Shown here in pieces: positions 1-11,670 of a DNA stretch of 64,000 nucleotides (position 1 is the stretch's first letter; each line of letters starts with the position of its first letter). The stretch is taken from contig CM062804.1 of the NCBI GenBank assembly GCA_031772625.1, positions 1,020,928,514 through 1,020,992,513 on the forward strand, in the 5' to 3' direction. This DNA comes from Pinus tabuliformis. Lineage: Eukaryota > Streptophyta > Pinopsida > Pinales > Pinaceae. The notes under the pieces are model-generated. The model worked only from the letters and a program-made list of their open reading frames with translations, had not been told where the DNA came from and searched no databases. The position numbers and the translations under genes were made by a program.

Positions 1-396
1 ATGAAAGGCAACGGCTCTGGTTCATGAGATTCTTGTGGTTGTGAGTGTAGCAAATGTGTTTTCTTATGTTTTCATATGTATTTCGTTATGTTTCCATTTT
101 ATTTCATAATCATTTCTAAATGAATACTTTTAAGTGAGAAAGGCAGAATCCAGTTTGCTGCTCTGCCTTGGGAAGGTATTCATGTTTTGTGTTTTCTTCT
201 GTTTGATAAGGATTCATCTATTGCCCTTGTCAACCTCTCAGAATTCTTTTCATTCCATATAATTTCAAAATTGAATGCTAAATTTATTGCCTGTCTTTCC
301 TCCTGAGATAATCTGTGTCTAGGATTTAATCTCCTTTCTCATGCTATTTTCGATCCCACGCTGCCCAGGAAACCCAGTCATTTATCAAATTACCCC
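1..396. other. No gene seen at left edge
   Basis: I see no coding potential, tRNA or clear repeat here. Because it lies directly upstream of an LTR end (397-587, plus orientation), it may be the diverged remainder of that LTR. It does not obviously align to the DNA upstream of the second copy of the LTR end (before 14395). Confidence 0.4.
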
Positions 397-587
397 TTTT
401 CCTATCCATTTACTAGCCTAAAATCAGTTCCCATTTTTAGTCATCTCACACCCGATTGCTCATTTTATCGAGATTGACTGGAGAGAGCCCTCTCCTGTCC
501 TCGTAGGGCTAGCTATGAGGCTGAGCTTGGTTTGATGTTGCCTCGAATTTTGCCTTTTTCAGCCTAAGGCAGATTCGAGTGCTAATA
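397..587 (+). repeat. 3' end of an LTR (Tat-like family), first copy
   Basis: This stretch matches 14395-14655 almost throughout: both contain TTTACTAGCCTAAAATCAG, then GACTGGAGAGAGCCCTCTCC, and both end in a GAG(C/T)GCTAA(C/T)A terminus. At 14655 the terminus is followed by a primer-binding site, which fixes it as an LTR 3' end read on the plus strand. Here it is followed directly by gypsy pol sequence, so it is the end of a solo LTR or of the 3' LTR of an element lying to the left of the window. The terminal CA has become TA. Confidence 0.7.
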
Positions 588-1560
588 GGTTCCACCTGCA
601 ATATAGACCAGTCAATCACATGATCAACAACCTTAACATACTTCTTAAGCAAAGATACATGGAAAACATCATCGACATTCACTGTTAGAGGCAGTCCAAG
701 TCGATAGGCTATTGGCCCAATTCTCTCAATGATGCTGAAGGGTCCAAAAAAATTGTTGTGCCAGCTTGACACACAATCCAATACTCAAGGAGATCTTCTC
801 CGGTTTGATACGCAAGTACATCTATTCCCCAACCTAGAACTCCTTCAAAAACTTGTTCCTATCTGCGTAACTCTTCTACCTATCACGTGTTTCCTTTAGA
901 TTCTTCTTGATCACGTGAATCTCTTGTTTCATGTCTACCAACATATTTGGTCCAATCAATACCCTACTAACCAGATCACTCTAGCTAATGGGAGTGTTAC
1001 AACTTCAACCAAACGATGCCTCTAAAGGACTCATCTTCAATGACTCCTGATAACTGTTGTTGTATGTGAACTCTACCAAAGGGAGATACTCTTCCCACTT
1101 CCTTTATTGATGCATCACATACATCCTGAACATATCCTCTAATATCCTATTGAACCTGTCTGTCTTTCCATCTATCTACAGATTATAAGATGTGTTGAAG
1201 GACAAATTTGTGCCCAAACCTTCATATAACTCCTTCCAAAACTTGGAAGCCAACTTCGCATCCCTAAATGAAACAATCTTATTTGGAGCGCCATGTAGCC
1301 TAACCACATATCTCATGAATAGTTGTGCCACATTACTAGCTAATAATGTGGACTTCACCATAATGAAGTGTGCAACCTTTGTTAACTTGTCCACAATGAC
1401 CATGATGGAATTATGGTACTTCACTATCCTTGAAAATCCTATGCTGAAATCCATGGAAATAACCTCCCATTTCCACTCGGGAATTGCGATCAGTTGTAGC
1501 AGTACACCTGGACGTTTACACTCTGCCTTCACTCATTGACAATTAAAGCATCTAGCCACA
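588..1560 (-). pseudogene. gypsy integrase remnant
   Basis: The best-preserved part (1176-1532) is the integrase catalytic core. It shows the WEVISMDF motif with the first catalytic aspartate, VIVDKLTKVAHF, and SFRDAKLASKFW, which corresponds to the usual SDRD block; the first D of that block is replaced but the catalytic D is kept. The C-terminal part (588-781) carries the GPF.IIERIGP.AYRL and VFHVSLLKKY motifs common after the core in plant gypsy elements. The two parts are in different frames and the segment with the catalytic glutamate is disrupted. It is non-functional. The last 25 or so codons of the open frame at 509-587 belong to the neighbouring LTR. Confidence 0.8.
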
Positions 1561-1699
1561 AACTCTTCTACACCCCTCTTCAAACTCGGCTAATAGTAAT
1601 ACCTATTCACCAATGTTAGTGTCTTCTAATAACTTGGGTGAATTGGATATGGTTTACCATGAAATTCCCTCAATATCACCTTTTTGAGCTCACTGCTAT

Positions 1700-3110
1700 C
1701 TAGTACATATATCCTCTCTTAGAACCTAACCAATCCATTTGTTGTAAGACAATAGCTCATGCCCTATGCACTTACACCTGTACCTGTACCTGTACCTATA
1801 CCTATAATTGTGCCTGTACTGCCACCTATACCTGTACCTGTACTATCATCCTGCCGCAACTTGTGAACAATCTCCTTATACCTGACATCCTACTGTTGTG
1901 GCTGCAAGATCCTATCTTGTAAGTCTATCCCATAGGAACTCATAGGTGCCAAGTGATCTACCTGTATTCGTCTACTGAGAGCATCTACCACCATGTTTTA
2001 TTTAACTTTAATGTACCTAATCTCGAAATCAAACTCGTGGCTAACCATTTAGCCTATCTGGCATTCAGATTCGGATGGTCCAACAAATACCTCAATCCGA
2101 TTAGATCACTCATAAGTACAAACCTCCTGACAAGAAGATAATGCCTCCAAATATTTAATGCATGTATAATCATTGCTAGCTCAAGATCATGTGTCAGGTA
2201 GTTCTGTACATGCTCATTGAGTTTATGGGACTCATATCATACCACCTGTCCATCTTGCATAAGGACTCCACCAAGCGCTCTCTTGCAAGCATCTATGCAT
2301 ACCAAAAACTCCTTGCCTAGATCCACAATCTGTAGCACTGGTACATGTGTCAACAACTACCTAAGCTGCTTAAGGCTAGCCTTGTACTCCTCTGTCCATT
2401 CGAACTTCTTACCTTCCTTTGCAATGATGTAATAGGATAAGCAATCTGTGAGAATTTCCTGATGAACCTCTGATAATAGCCTACCAAACCCATGAAATAT
2501 CTCACCTCGTCCGCACTCTTAGGAGCTACCCACTCCATGATGGCCCTTATCTTATCTAGATCTACTGCAATGCCCTCCTTGGAGACAACATGCCCTAAGT
2601 AGTGCACCTCAGTCTAAAAGAAACTACACTTGCTGATCTTAGCATACAACTGATGCTCCTTCAACAACCTCAACAGTGTTGCTAAATGCTTGGCATGCTC
2701 TTCCTCATTTTTAGAATATACCAGCATATCATCAATTAACACAATAACAAAATTATCCAAATATGGATGCAACACACTATTCATCAAACACATGAATATA
2801 GCTGGAGAATTAGTTAAGCCAAATGGAACAACAACAAACTCATAATTCCCATATGTAGTCTTGAATGCAGTCTTGTAAATGTCCTCCTCTTTGATGCATA
2901 CTTGATGATATTTGGATCTCAAGTTAATCTTCAAGAACATTGTTGCTCACTTTAGCTGATCGAACAAGTCATCAATCCTTGGCAAAGGGTGCATTTTCTT
3001 GATAGTCACTTTGTTCAACTACCTGTAATCAATGCATAATATGAGAGTAGCATCTTTCTTCCTCACAAATAAGACTGGTGCACCCCATGGTGATACACTT
3101 GGCCTAATGT
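1700..3110 (-). pseudogene. gypsy reverse transcriptase and RNase H remnant
   Basis: At 2614-2940 the minus strand encodes the RT palm: [20 protein letters not shown], then [20 protein letters not shown], then [13 protein letters not shown], where the usual YxDD box reads LIDD. At 2350-2607 it continues with HYLGHVVSKEGI and RYFMGLVGYYQRFI, the RT thumb and connection. From about 2430 down to 1700 only scattered RNase H and linker similarity remains, with many stops. The blocks lie in different frames, so several indels have accumulated. Confidence 0.8.
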
Positions 3111-3542
3111 ATCCCTTCCAACATTTCCTTCAACTGCAACTTTAAGTCAACCAAATCAGGTGTGATCATCCTGTAAGGTGTTTTTAATGCTAGAGCTTCC
3201 CCTGTCACTAACTCAATAGAAAATTCTATCGCCCTATGAGGTTGAAACTTTGTAATGTCCTCAAGAAATACATCCTGAAACTTATAAAACAATGGGTATC
3301 TACTCAACCCATCTGAATCTTCAACCTTCTTACCCTTATCACTAGAAATGTGTACTTCAAATAGCTTGCACCCTTTACTGTGGCTATTCTTTGCTTGCAT
3401 AGGTGTCACCATCCTAACTGATGTAGATTTCTTCTTACCTTGCAATACTCTTGGTTTTCCATTGTCATCGACACACTCAATAGCTTTGTAATAGAAGTCA
3501 ACCTCAGTTCTATGTAGATACAACCAATCCATGCCCAACAAC
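3104..3542 (-). pseudogene. gypsy protease C-terminal half and RT start
   Basis: The minus-strand frame begins with LLGMDWL, the conserved block after the protease flap, and runs through YPLFYKFQDVFLEDI and a degenerate TPYRM motif into the RT N-terminus. The frame joins exactly to the sequence at 4445 once the fold-back element and one target-site copy are left out. This shows that the two protease halves were a single ORF before the insertion. Confidence 0.75.
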
Positions 3543-3552
3543 ATATTGTATG
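3543..3552. repeat. Target-site duplication of the fold-back element, left copy
   Basis: ATATTGTATG occurs here and at 4435-4444, directly flanking the inserted element. Leaving out the insert and one copy brings the protease reading frame together without a shift. A further copy of the 10-mer sits just inside the left end (near 3567), part of a short internal duplication. Confidence 0.8.
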
Positions 3553-4434
3553 ATTATGTAGATTTAATATTGTATGATTATGCAGATTTACTTCCAGATC
3601 CATCGCATTCAAATTATTTTTTTATCGACGTTTCGAACCAACAACAGTGGTTCATCTTCAGGATGTGAAAGAATTGTTGAAAGACTCGTCTTATTTCTCA
3701 AATATATAGAGATGTGTGAGATGCTTAGCCGACAGATTCTTTAGATTATTTTTAATTGTCCTATTTAAATGTATTTGTATTAATTGTTTCATGTTTTAAT
3801 TTTATTTATTTTAGTTATATTAAATTTAACTTAATTAATTTAATTATATTCATTATTTATGTTAAATATTTTAATTTTAAATAATTTATAAATTAAAATT
3901 AAAATACATACCCATGTTTATTTATTAATTAAAATTAAAATACATCTATGTTAGGTTATACTTCTATTTATTTTATTATTTTAATTAATTATTAATTTTA
4001 ATTGTTTAATTAATTTTAACAATTAAAAATAATTAAGTATTTTAATTTAATTAATAAATAAACATGGCTATGTATTTTAATTTTAATTTATAAATTAATT
4101 AAAATTAAAATATTTAAAATAAATAATGAATATAATTAAATTAATTAAATTAAATTAAATATAATTAAAATAAATAAAATTAAAACATGAAACAATTAAT
4201 ACAAATACATTTAAATAGGACAACTAAAATTAATCTAAAGAATCTGTCGGCTAAGTATCTCACACATCTCTATATATTTGAGAAATAAGACCAGTCTTTC
4301 AACAATTCTTTCACATCCTGAAGATGAACCACTGTTGCTGGTTCGAAAAGTCGAAAAAAAAGAAGAATTTGAATGCGATGGATCCAGAAGTAAATCTACA
4401 TAAACATGAGACTCACAGAAACCTCAAAGAAAAA
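3553..4434. mobile_element. AT-rich fold-back (long inverted repeat) element
   Basis: The outer parts are a long inverted repeat. The left arm (from about 3577) begins ATGCAGATTTACTTCC, passes AACCAACAACAGTGGTTCATC and then CTTAGCCGACAGATTC. The right arm (ending about 4405) carries the reverse complement of each block in mirror order with few mismatches. The interior (about 3740-4235) is nearly pure A/T and also mirror-symmetric (TTAATTAAATTAA-type strings), with the centre near 3980. No ORF is present. The 10-bp TSD fits a Mutator-like (9-11 bp) non-autonomous or fold-back element. The family is inferred from TSD length only. Confidence 0.75.
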
Positions 4435-4444
4435 ATATTGTATG
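4435..4444. repeat. Target-site duplication of the fold-back element, right copy
   Basis: Second copy of ATATTGTATG, as described for 3543-3552. Confidence 0.8.
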
Positions 4445-4730
4445 ATGTCAATGGTAACACATTCAAATGTGCTGCTGTAGGCATACCATTTAAGGCAAAT
4501 GCGCACTTAGATCTTACCCAATGATGAAATCACTTCTTTGTACCTATAGCCAACTGCACTAACCAAGACTCTACATGCAATTCCTTATTCAAACCACACT
4601 TATCCACCAAGTCAAGACTATTATAGCTATAATTAGATCCAGGGTCAATCAAAATAGAAATAACTTGATCACAGAGCTTACCATCCATCTCAATGATAGA
4701 TTCCCAGTGTTCTGCCTGCCTGTTGTCCAC
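4445..4730 (-). pseudogene. gypsy protease N-terminal half
   Basis: The minus strand contains ISILIDPGSNYSYNSLDLV, matching the aspartic protease active-site region; the usual D-S/T-G is read here as DPGS. A stop follows at 4530, and the frame then continues to the fold-back junction at 4444/4435. The mutated triad and the stop show it is inactive. Confidence 0.7.
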
Positions 4731-4821
4731 TACTGCATAAATATGTGGAATACTCTGACCAACATCGCCAACAATCTACACTTCTTGTGCACTGTATATC
4801 TAAGGCCTACCACCCTGGTTC

Positions 4822-4864
4822 TATGGAAAATCTCTCTTAAGGTGTTCCTTGCCACATGTCCAAC
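4822..4864 (-). pseudogene. Degenerate gag zinc knuckle
   Basis: The minus strand reads CWTCGKEHLKRDFP, a CCHC knuckle that has lost one spacer residue and the final cysteine (C to F). It sits just upstream of the protease, as expected at the gag/pol boundary. Confidence 0.6.
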
Positions 4865-5182
4865 ACTCATTTGGTAGCCAAATGATACTATAAATTATAT
4901 CAGGTTATTGGTTATTAGATGATTCTCTTCAACAACCGAAATGGCCTTTGTTCATTATCTAAAAAAACTATGTTAACAACATACTTAATTTATTTTAAGA
5001 TAGGGAAACTGTAATCTAGTTTTAACTCCATTAACTTAAATGGATTTTTTTTGTCAAATGACATGAGTCACTAAAAGAAATCAAAAGGAAAAGGAGATGG
5101 CCTCATGTATGCAATGGTGCATAGGAGACAAAACATACAAGACATCAATTACTATAATATTTTCTATCAATAATATGGAAGA

Positions 5183-5210
<28 letters not shown>
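5183..5210. repeat. (AT)n microsatellite
   Basis: About 14 uninterrupted AT dinucleotides. Confidence 0.95.
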
Positions 5211-5214
<4 letters not shown>

Positions 5215-5835
5215 CTCACGGTGGAATATCTATTGTGTCTCATTTATTTATCTTTTGTGAAAATATTGTCTTGAATTGGAAAAGCATCAAATAATTGTGA
5301 TAGAAGATATTGTAACTTTTAAAGCATCCAAAGAAGTGGTTTGGTTGTATAAAGTGTACACAGATATTCAGTTTGAAGAGTGTGGTGCATATTTGTGGTG
5401 GATTCAATATTCTTCATAGTGGTTGCCCAATAAGAAATTATTAAGATATATATTGGTAATGTTAGCAAAAATTATTATTATTTTTATTTAGATAATTATT
5501 TTATTTTTACATTCCATTATTATTTTATTAAAAGAATTTTATACTTCATGAAGGAAAATTTATTTTACTTTTGTACAATAAAATACTTATAAATATTAAT
5601 AACTTTTTTTAGAGAATAGTAGAAATTTCATTAATGACTTGGTTTTCTCTGATTGATTTTTCTTTCTACTTTCATCTTAGCTTTTAGTTTACCTATGCCT
5701 TGAAAAGAAAAAGACAAAAAAATCCTAGAAATATTGATAACTATTTTTCCAAATAATAAATTAATTGAAATTAATTATTTTGATTATATATTTATGTGTT
5801 ATTTTTCTTTTATCTTTTATTTGCCCTGTGATTTA

Positions 5836-6012
5836 TTTTTATTTTTCTTTGTCGCTCTTAATTTATCTTTATCTTAAAAGAGAAAAGAAAAAAAAAAAAC
5901 ATAGAAATATTATATATATATATTTTTTTATTTTTCTTGGTCGCTCTTAATTTATCTTTATCTTAAAAGAGAAAAGAAAAGAAAAAAAAAACATAGAAAT
6001 ATTATATATTTT
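5836..6012. repeat. 89-bp tandem duplication
   Basis: Two copies of a unit containing GTCGCTCTTAATTTATCTTT followed by an A-rich tract and CATAGAAATATTATAT. GTCGCTC lies at about 5851 and 5940. The A-rich tract and the TA run differ in length between copies. Confidence 0.9.
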
Positions 6013-7139
6013 TTCTAAAATAATAGTAAATGGTGCTTACTAATTTGATTTATATGTTTATGATTTTTTTTATTTACTTTAGGTTTTACCTTTCTATTAG
6101 CATAGTAGCTTTAAAAGGACAAGAACAACTTGAAATATTAATTTTTGTTTCCAAAATAACAGTAAATTGTCATTACTGGTTTTGGCTTTATTTTTTTTTC
6201 AATATGACTTGGTTATATGCTTTATGCGTTATGACTTAGTTTTGTTTTTATTTGCTTTATGGTTTATTTGGTTTATTTTTCCTTTTATTAGCATCGTAGC
6301 TATTCAGATTCAATATTATATAATATTGCGACACAGCAAGGGAGAACAGGTTATTCAAAGAGATTCTGCTGGGGAGTTCGTTATTCAAAGAGGTTTCTGC
6401 TGAGATATAGAAAAACACGCTTATGGAAGCTGGATTTTCACGTTGTGCCAGGATGAAGATCCTCGTTTTCGTTTTAGGCTTATTGAGCTTTAGGGGTGCG
6501 TACTCTGCATGAAATATTCATTGTGTATTCAATTTATTTTGCAAAGAATGTTTTCTCATATGCCTGCAAAAACACTAATTTATTTGGGTGATAATGCAGA
6601 GATCGCTGGGAGAGAAATTAGTGATAAACAAACCCCGTCTTCCTCCCAACGTTGTGGCCCTGCTTTTTATGTAATCTTTCGTTTCTGGATCCTTGTTTTC
6701 TCTGTAATCTTTGATATTAAATACACAATATATTATGTAAATCTGCATTGGATGTACACAATTGAATGATAAAAACGGTTGCTATCTCTGCACAGGAATT
6801 TTGGAGAAGGTGAAACTTTTGAGTTAGAGCGGAGCAGTTTTAAAACTTGGTATTTTTGAGTTTCTTGAATGTTAGGTTTGAGTTTCTGGAATGTTACGTA
6901 AGAGGTTTAGTCTCCACAAACTTGGCGATTCAATCCTAAACAAAACTATGTCCATTTCGTTATGCGGATTTTTTTTTTCCAAACATTGTAAATTAATCGA
7001 AACTCTGGTTTAAAGATCAATCAGAGTCATACAGTTCGCACCGGAGAATGTGGGAGGAACGCCCTTTGGCAGAGGAACAGCAGAAGAGCCTGGCGCCGTT
7101 ACGAAAGGAGCTTCGGACCTGCATGACGATTTTTTCTTC

Positions 7140-8165
7140 TGAGGGCTGCGCAGTACTGGATATGTCGGTTATCTCGCGGGATATGCGAGTTTCATCTGGA
7201 TATGCGGATTATTACCGCCAAATATGCAAACTATATGCGCACTATCACTGGACACGCGAGCTATCACCTTATATGTCGGTGCGCGTGAGTTATTACCATT
7301 GGATACGCGAGTTATCACGGAATAATAAGCAGATCATTACCCTAATATGTGGAGTAATGTTAAAAACGCGAGTTATCACGGAATAATAAGCAGATCATTA
7401 CCCTAATATGTGGAGTAATGTTAAAAACGCGAGTTATCACCGAAGAATACGCAGATCATTACCCTAATATGCCAGCTAATGTTAAAAACGCGGGTGATCC
7501 AGCAAGATATGCCGATCATTACTCTGATACGCGAAATATCATGGCATACGCGGTTTATCACCACAAGATATGCAGATCATTAACTCAATACGCGACTTGT
7601 TTTGACCGTTTATGTAAGTTATGTCAGCGGTATATATGAGTAATCGCGGCCTAATATTGGTATTATCTCTGGTTATGCGACCTACCACCGCTGATATGCG
7701 AGTTATAACTGTCAATACGCTAATTATCACGGCAAATATGCGACATATCACTGAATATGCGAATTATCACCTGATACGCGAGTTATCACCATCGAATATG
7801 CGAATTATCAGTGGATCCGCGGATTATCACAACAGGATATGCGGATCATTACGCTGATAGGCGAGTTTTAGCTGCCGTTTATGCGAGTGATCTCAGCGTA
7901 ATCACCGTTGAATATGCCGATTATGCGAGATATCCCCGCCGGGTATACGGATTCTGTTATTTTCCGGTTATGTGAGCTATCCCCGCCAGATATGCGAATT
8001 ATCTGTTATCTTTCCGGTTATGTGAGCTATCCCCGCCGGATATGCTAATTATTTGTTATTTTTCCGGTTATGTGAGCTATCCCCGCCGATATGCGAATTA
8101 TCAGTTATCTTTCCGGTAATGCGAGCTTTCCCCACTGGATATGCGGATTATCTGTGGCCAGGAAT
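7140..8165. repeat. Satellite-like tandem array, ATGCGARTTATC motif
   Basis: Dozens of variants of (T)ATGCG(A/G)(A/G)TTATCAC recur every 18-30 bp across 1 kb. Nested higher-order units are visible: a 61-bp unit (start GTTATCACGGAATAATAAGC at 7311, 7372 and, diverged, 7433 and 7493), and a 50-bp unit (TCCGGTTATGTGAGCTATCC at 7963, 8013, 8063 and, diverged, 8112). Open frames across it have no domain similarity and arise from the repeat. The motif is rich in CpG compared with the AT-rich surroundings. Confidence 0.85.
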
Positions 8166-8440
8166 GCGAGTGATCATCGCTACAGGTGGTAAGAATTTAT
8201 ATGATTCCAGAATTCAACGCGTGTCAGTTTAACATACTCTCAAGCCTACGAGTTTTGCACGGGTTTGACGTTTATTTTAATTCGATAAATAAAATTAACA
8301 TACGACTAGCATGGAAATTTTTAAATATTTCATAAATAAGATATTAGTTTATATTATTAATGAATTACAAGGAACTTTCAAGACGAATTTCTTCCATTAG
8401 TTTTTCCTTCGTTTATTTCATGGTTCCATTAGCTATTTCA

Positions 8441-8740
8441 AGGAATTAAATTAATAATAATAATAATTTAGGAAAAAATAAATATTTTTTTTAAAACCAA
8501 TATTTTTGGAAAAAATGGTTATTAGTTAATAAATTAATAAAATAAAATAAAAAATTATGTTTACTCCATAATATTATTTTGCTATTTTAGAGGAATTAAA
8601 TTAATAATAATAATAATAATTTATGAAAAAAAATTAAAATCAATATTGTTGGTAAAAATGGTTATTGGTTAATAAATGAATAAAATATAAAAGGAATTTA
8701 TTTTACTAATATAATTATTACTATTAGATTTATTTTTTAT
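8441..8740. repeat. 150-bp AT-rich tandem duplication
   Basis: AGGAATTAAATTAATAATAA begins at 8441 and again at 8591, each followed by a similar block with AAAAATGGTTATT and GTTAATAAAT. The copies differ in microsatellite length and have point changes. Confidence 0.85.
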
Positions 8741-10134
8741 TATATTCAGAAAATTATAAAATCAAAAGTTTAGAGAACTAGTTATATTTTTTTTAGTATT
8801 TGATTTTTTTCTGTATGCTTACGATCAATAAAGTGAACATCATACTAACAAAAATAAGTAGTAAATGTATAATAGTCTCTTTTAAAGTATTTAGCAAGAG
8901 CACTCTTGCCCTAGAAAAAAAACATTGTTAATGATCATGGTGATTAAGCGTTAGGTAAAAGTTAGTGTAAGTGTTTCTATGAATTATGAATTAAGAGTGA
9001 CAATGGTTCAAGGTTTATGAATTATAAAATTTACTAAACTTTGGTTGTATGGTATTAAGAGGTTTTGTGATGACTTTGCAATGAATTAAATATAATTTGT
9101 TATTTACATCTAAATAAATTGATTTTTACATGGTGTTCATATTAGAAACTTTGCCACAAATATGTATGTATTTATACTCAAATTTGTGTTTAATTAGCTT
9201 TTCTTGGTTATATCTTAATAATGATAAGTAGATACGACACTAAAAATCACTTAATTTGCATTTCATTTAAATAATATGGTTCTCTTGGTATGTTGTTTTC
9301 TTCTATTAATTTAGATGTGTGCATAAAAAATTATGTGTCTATAACTTTTTTAGATATTATGTTTACAAAGGATTTACGGAGCGCACCGTCAAACTACTTT
9401 CAATTTTAATAAAGATTTATGTTTTGATAATAAATGTTTTCCATGCATATGCAAAGAAAATTGAACTCTTTTCTCAATTTTTTTTTGTCTTGTGGTGCTT
9501 ATTCTTGTAAATATAGTATAGGGTCTTAACTTGATGAGTACTCGAAGTTTGTTTGATGCTACCCAAACTATTATTTTTTTAATGGATACTCCTGGTAGAT
9601 GATACAAGGAACTATTTTAATACAGGTGCACTCGTTCACTTTTGACATAATAGTTTTAATCCGATATATTATTTTATCAATTAGAAATTTCTCATGGAAA
9701 TTTTATAGCTTCTTACTATTTCTCTGTTTTTAGTTTGCAAAACATTGCCAACATACAGACACACTGGCTCCATTCAATGTGTCTCTGACATATGACTTGT
9801 GTTTGTGGCATACTAAACCATACCCCTAATTTGACTACATATTGGAAAATACCTCTACAAATCACATTATTTAACCCCCTACCAATACGAACCCAATACA
9901 CTTTCCCAATTTAAAAAATCCCTACTTTCACTAGATATTGTAGGTATCTATTTTTTCATTAACATTTTTTATATCCCTTTATATTTTTCGTTAACTTTGA
10001 GCTCCATTTTTTATAAGTGACAATACAAAAACTCTTTACCCCCTAATATATGTTCAATATATTATGTAATTTTTGTGTCAATATATATCCCCCAATATAA
10101 ATGCACGTGTTATGGTATTTCTCCCCCAGTGAAG
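8741..10134. other. AT-rich intergenic DNA
   Basis: I see nothing here beyond short chance open frames: no transposon termini, splice-like exons or RNA genes. Confidence 0.5.
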
Positions 10135-10660
10135 CCCCCATGCAGATGGGACTATCTGCCACTCTTTGGCACTTACAGTTTATTGCGCCCTTGCAATCGA
10201 GTGGTAGCGGTGGAGTAGTGATGATAATTCACTAGAGAAATCCCATTTATTGGCCCTATGAACTTATAGGACCACAAAACACTCATCAATGCTTATGGTC
10301 TCTTGTGCATTCATAATCAGGTAATAGTGGTGCAACAATGATGATAATTTATGGGATAATTTCCATCTATTGTCCCTGTTAACTGACGAGACCTTTCATT
10401 GCCATGGATGTCATTATTAAATAGGCATCACCTTTAGATGGCACAATCAAGGTGTGGGACTGATGAGTTTCCCTTTTTCACTATGGGGCCCCTCTTGTCC
10501 ACTATAAGTTAACCTCGATGGGTCCAATATATGGATTCCTTCTGGGGGTCCCTCATTAAAGAGGCCTCACATATAAGTAGTGTGATCATGTTTTGGGACC
10601 AATGAGTGGCCCTCATTCACCCAGGGGTATCCCTAGCCTATTGTAAGTCAATAAGGGGGT
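10135..10660. repeat. Degenerate tandem repeat of about 125-130 bp
   Basis: Diverged units share phrases such as CTATTGT...CACTTATAAGTTAAC or TTGTAAGTCAATAA, 'ATTAAA(T/G)AGGC(A/C)TCAC', 'GGGAC(C/T)(A/G)ATGAGT' and 'TGATGATAATT(C/T)A'. At least four units can be followed. No coding frame is kept across them. Confidence 0.6.
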
Positions 10661-11427
10661 TTGAAACAGAAACCCTATTAGAGTTAGTCCTTACAGCCCT
10701 CCGTCAGAGATCTTTTCGCTTTTGCATATCATTTTAGGTGTCTCACTCGTTCCACTTCGTTGCATTTCTTTAGGGGCATGCCATTGACTGACGAGGGGGT
10801 CTGGTTGTCTTGTGTTCCCTCATGCTTGTCCCTGCAGGGTTAGTCAAAAATTTCTTAAAAAATCACCAAAGTACATAGTCATTCCATTCATTGTCATACA
10901 TGATTAGTTTTGTTAAAAAAGGGTCTTTAGTCCTAGAGTCTAGGGTTTTGAGTCCCGTGCATACACATAATAAAAGCCCGCAGGCCATGAGGTTGGTTTC
11001 GCAAGATTTTCACTTAATATGTTTTCTCAGAAAGCGCATTTAAAAACATTTTAGGTCCAAAAATCTGTTTTGGAACTAAAAATTGTTATTGTAAGAAATT
11101 ATATTTGTTTTATCTCAAAGGGTTTCAGAGCAAGCCTCTGATCTTCTCCAAAGCCAAAATGCCAGATCCCTGCAAAAATCAACAAAATATGATCAGTTCA
11201 AACCTCAGAAAAGCATGAGAAAATCAAAAAGCAGTATTGTATTAAAAGACCAAAAGTGAAAAAGTGCCAAACATTACAAAGTGGGTTATTGAATAAATTT
11301 AAATCAAATCAGATTTGGTGAGATATTTTGTTTGTATATAAAAAGGAAAACAAGTCTATTTGTTCACAAATTCCCAAAGCAAGATCGTGTTCAAGTGTTT
11401 GAAGGCCGAAACTATGATTGCATATCT
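10661..11427. other. Intergenic DNA, no gene seen
   Basis: No supported feature. It leads into the GCGCTGCGCA repeat cluster and the decayed ORF, and may be the upstream untranslated part of the same element. Confidence 0.4.
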
Positions 11428-11590
11428 GTGCGCTGCGCATAGGAAGTGTGCGCTGCGCATTGGGTGGTGCGCTGCGCATTGGGCCTCACTGGCCAATGTA
11501 TATTTACAAGGGCGCTGCGCATAGAAGGGTGAGCTGCGCATTGAGTTTGTGCGCTGCACATTGGGTTTGTGCGCTGCGCATTGGGTAGCA
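11428..11590. repeat. TGCGCTGCGCA repeat cluster
   Basis: Seven copies of (T)GCGCTGCGCA(T) or one-base variants are separated by short spacers such as TTGGGT, TTGGGTTTG and AGGAAGTG. The 11-mer TGCGC-T-GCGCA is a palindrome apart from its central base. Two more copies lie at 13613-13652 and a related GCGCAGCGCGCAT at about 13277, on the other side of the ORF at 11671-13143. All cytosines in the core are in CpG or CHG contexts, and the CpG density stands out from the surroundings. Confidence 0.85.
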
Positions 11591-11670
11591 GCAACAAAAA
11601 AAACTTGGTACATACGCCCAGATCATACCCAGATTCACTCCAAGCTTGCAAACATCTTGACACCAAAGCC

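Larger units (their letters stand above)
588..4890 (-). mobile_element. Decayed Ty3/gypsy retrotransposon, pol and end of gag
   Basis: Reading the minus strand from 4870 to 588, the order is gag zinc knuckle, protease, RT, RNase H, integrase core, integrase C-terminus. This is the Ty3/gypsy order. Every domain is broken by stops or frameshifts. The 3' LTR is absent because the C-terminal coding region abuts a foreign LTR end at 587. The 5' LTR and most of gag are not seen. An 882-bp fold-back element interrupts the protease (3553-4434). The chromovirus-like integrase tail (VFHVSLLKKY) suits a plant gypsy chromovirus, but the clade is uncertain. Confidence 0.85.
4891..7139. other. AT-rich intergenic DNA
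   Basis: Apart from the TA microsatellite and the 89-bp duplication listed separately, I see no gene, RNA or transposon terminus. The short open frames here have no recognisable domain and are T/A-rich. Confidence 0.5.

Noticed and set aside
1192..1539. 115-codon plus-strand frame
   Set aside because: It is the antisense of the gypsy integrase core, which carries the recognisable motifs on minus.
7048..7857. Open frames of 70-112 codons
   Set aside because: They lie in the ATGCGARTTATC repeat array; the peptide repeats mirror the DNA repeat and no domain is visible.
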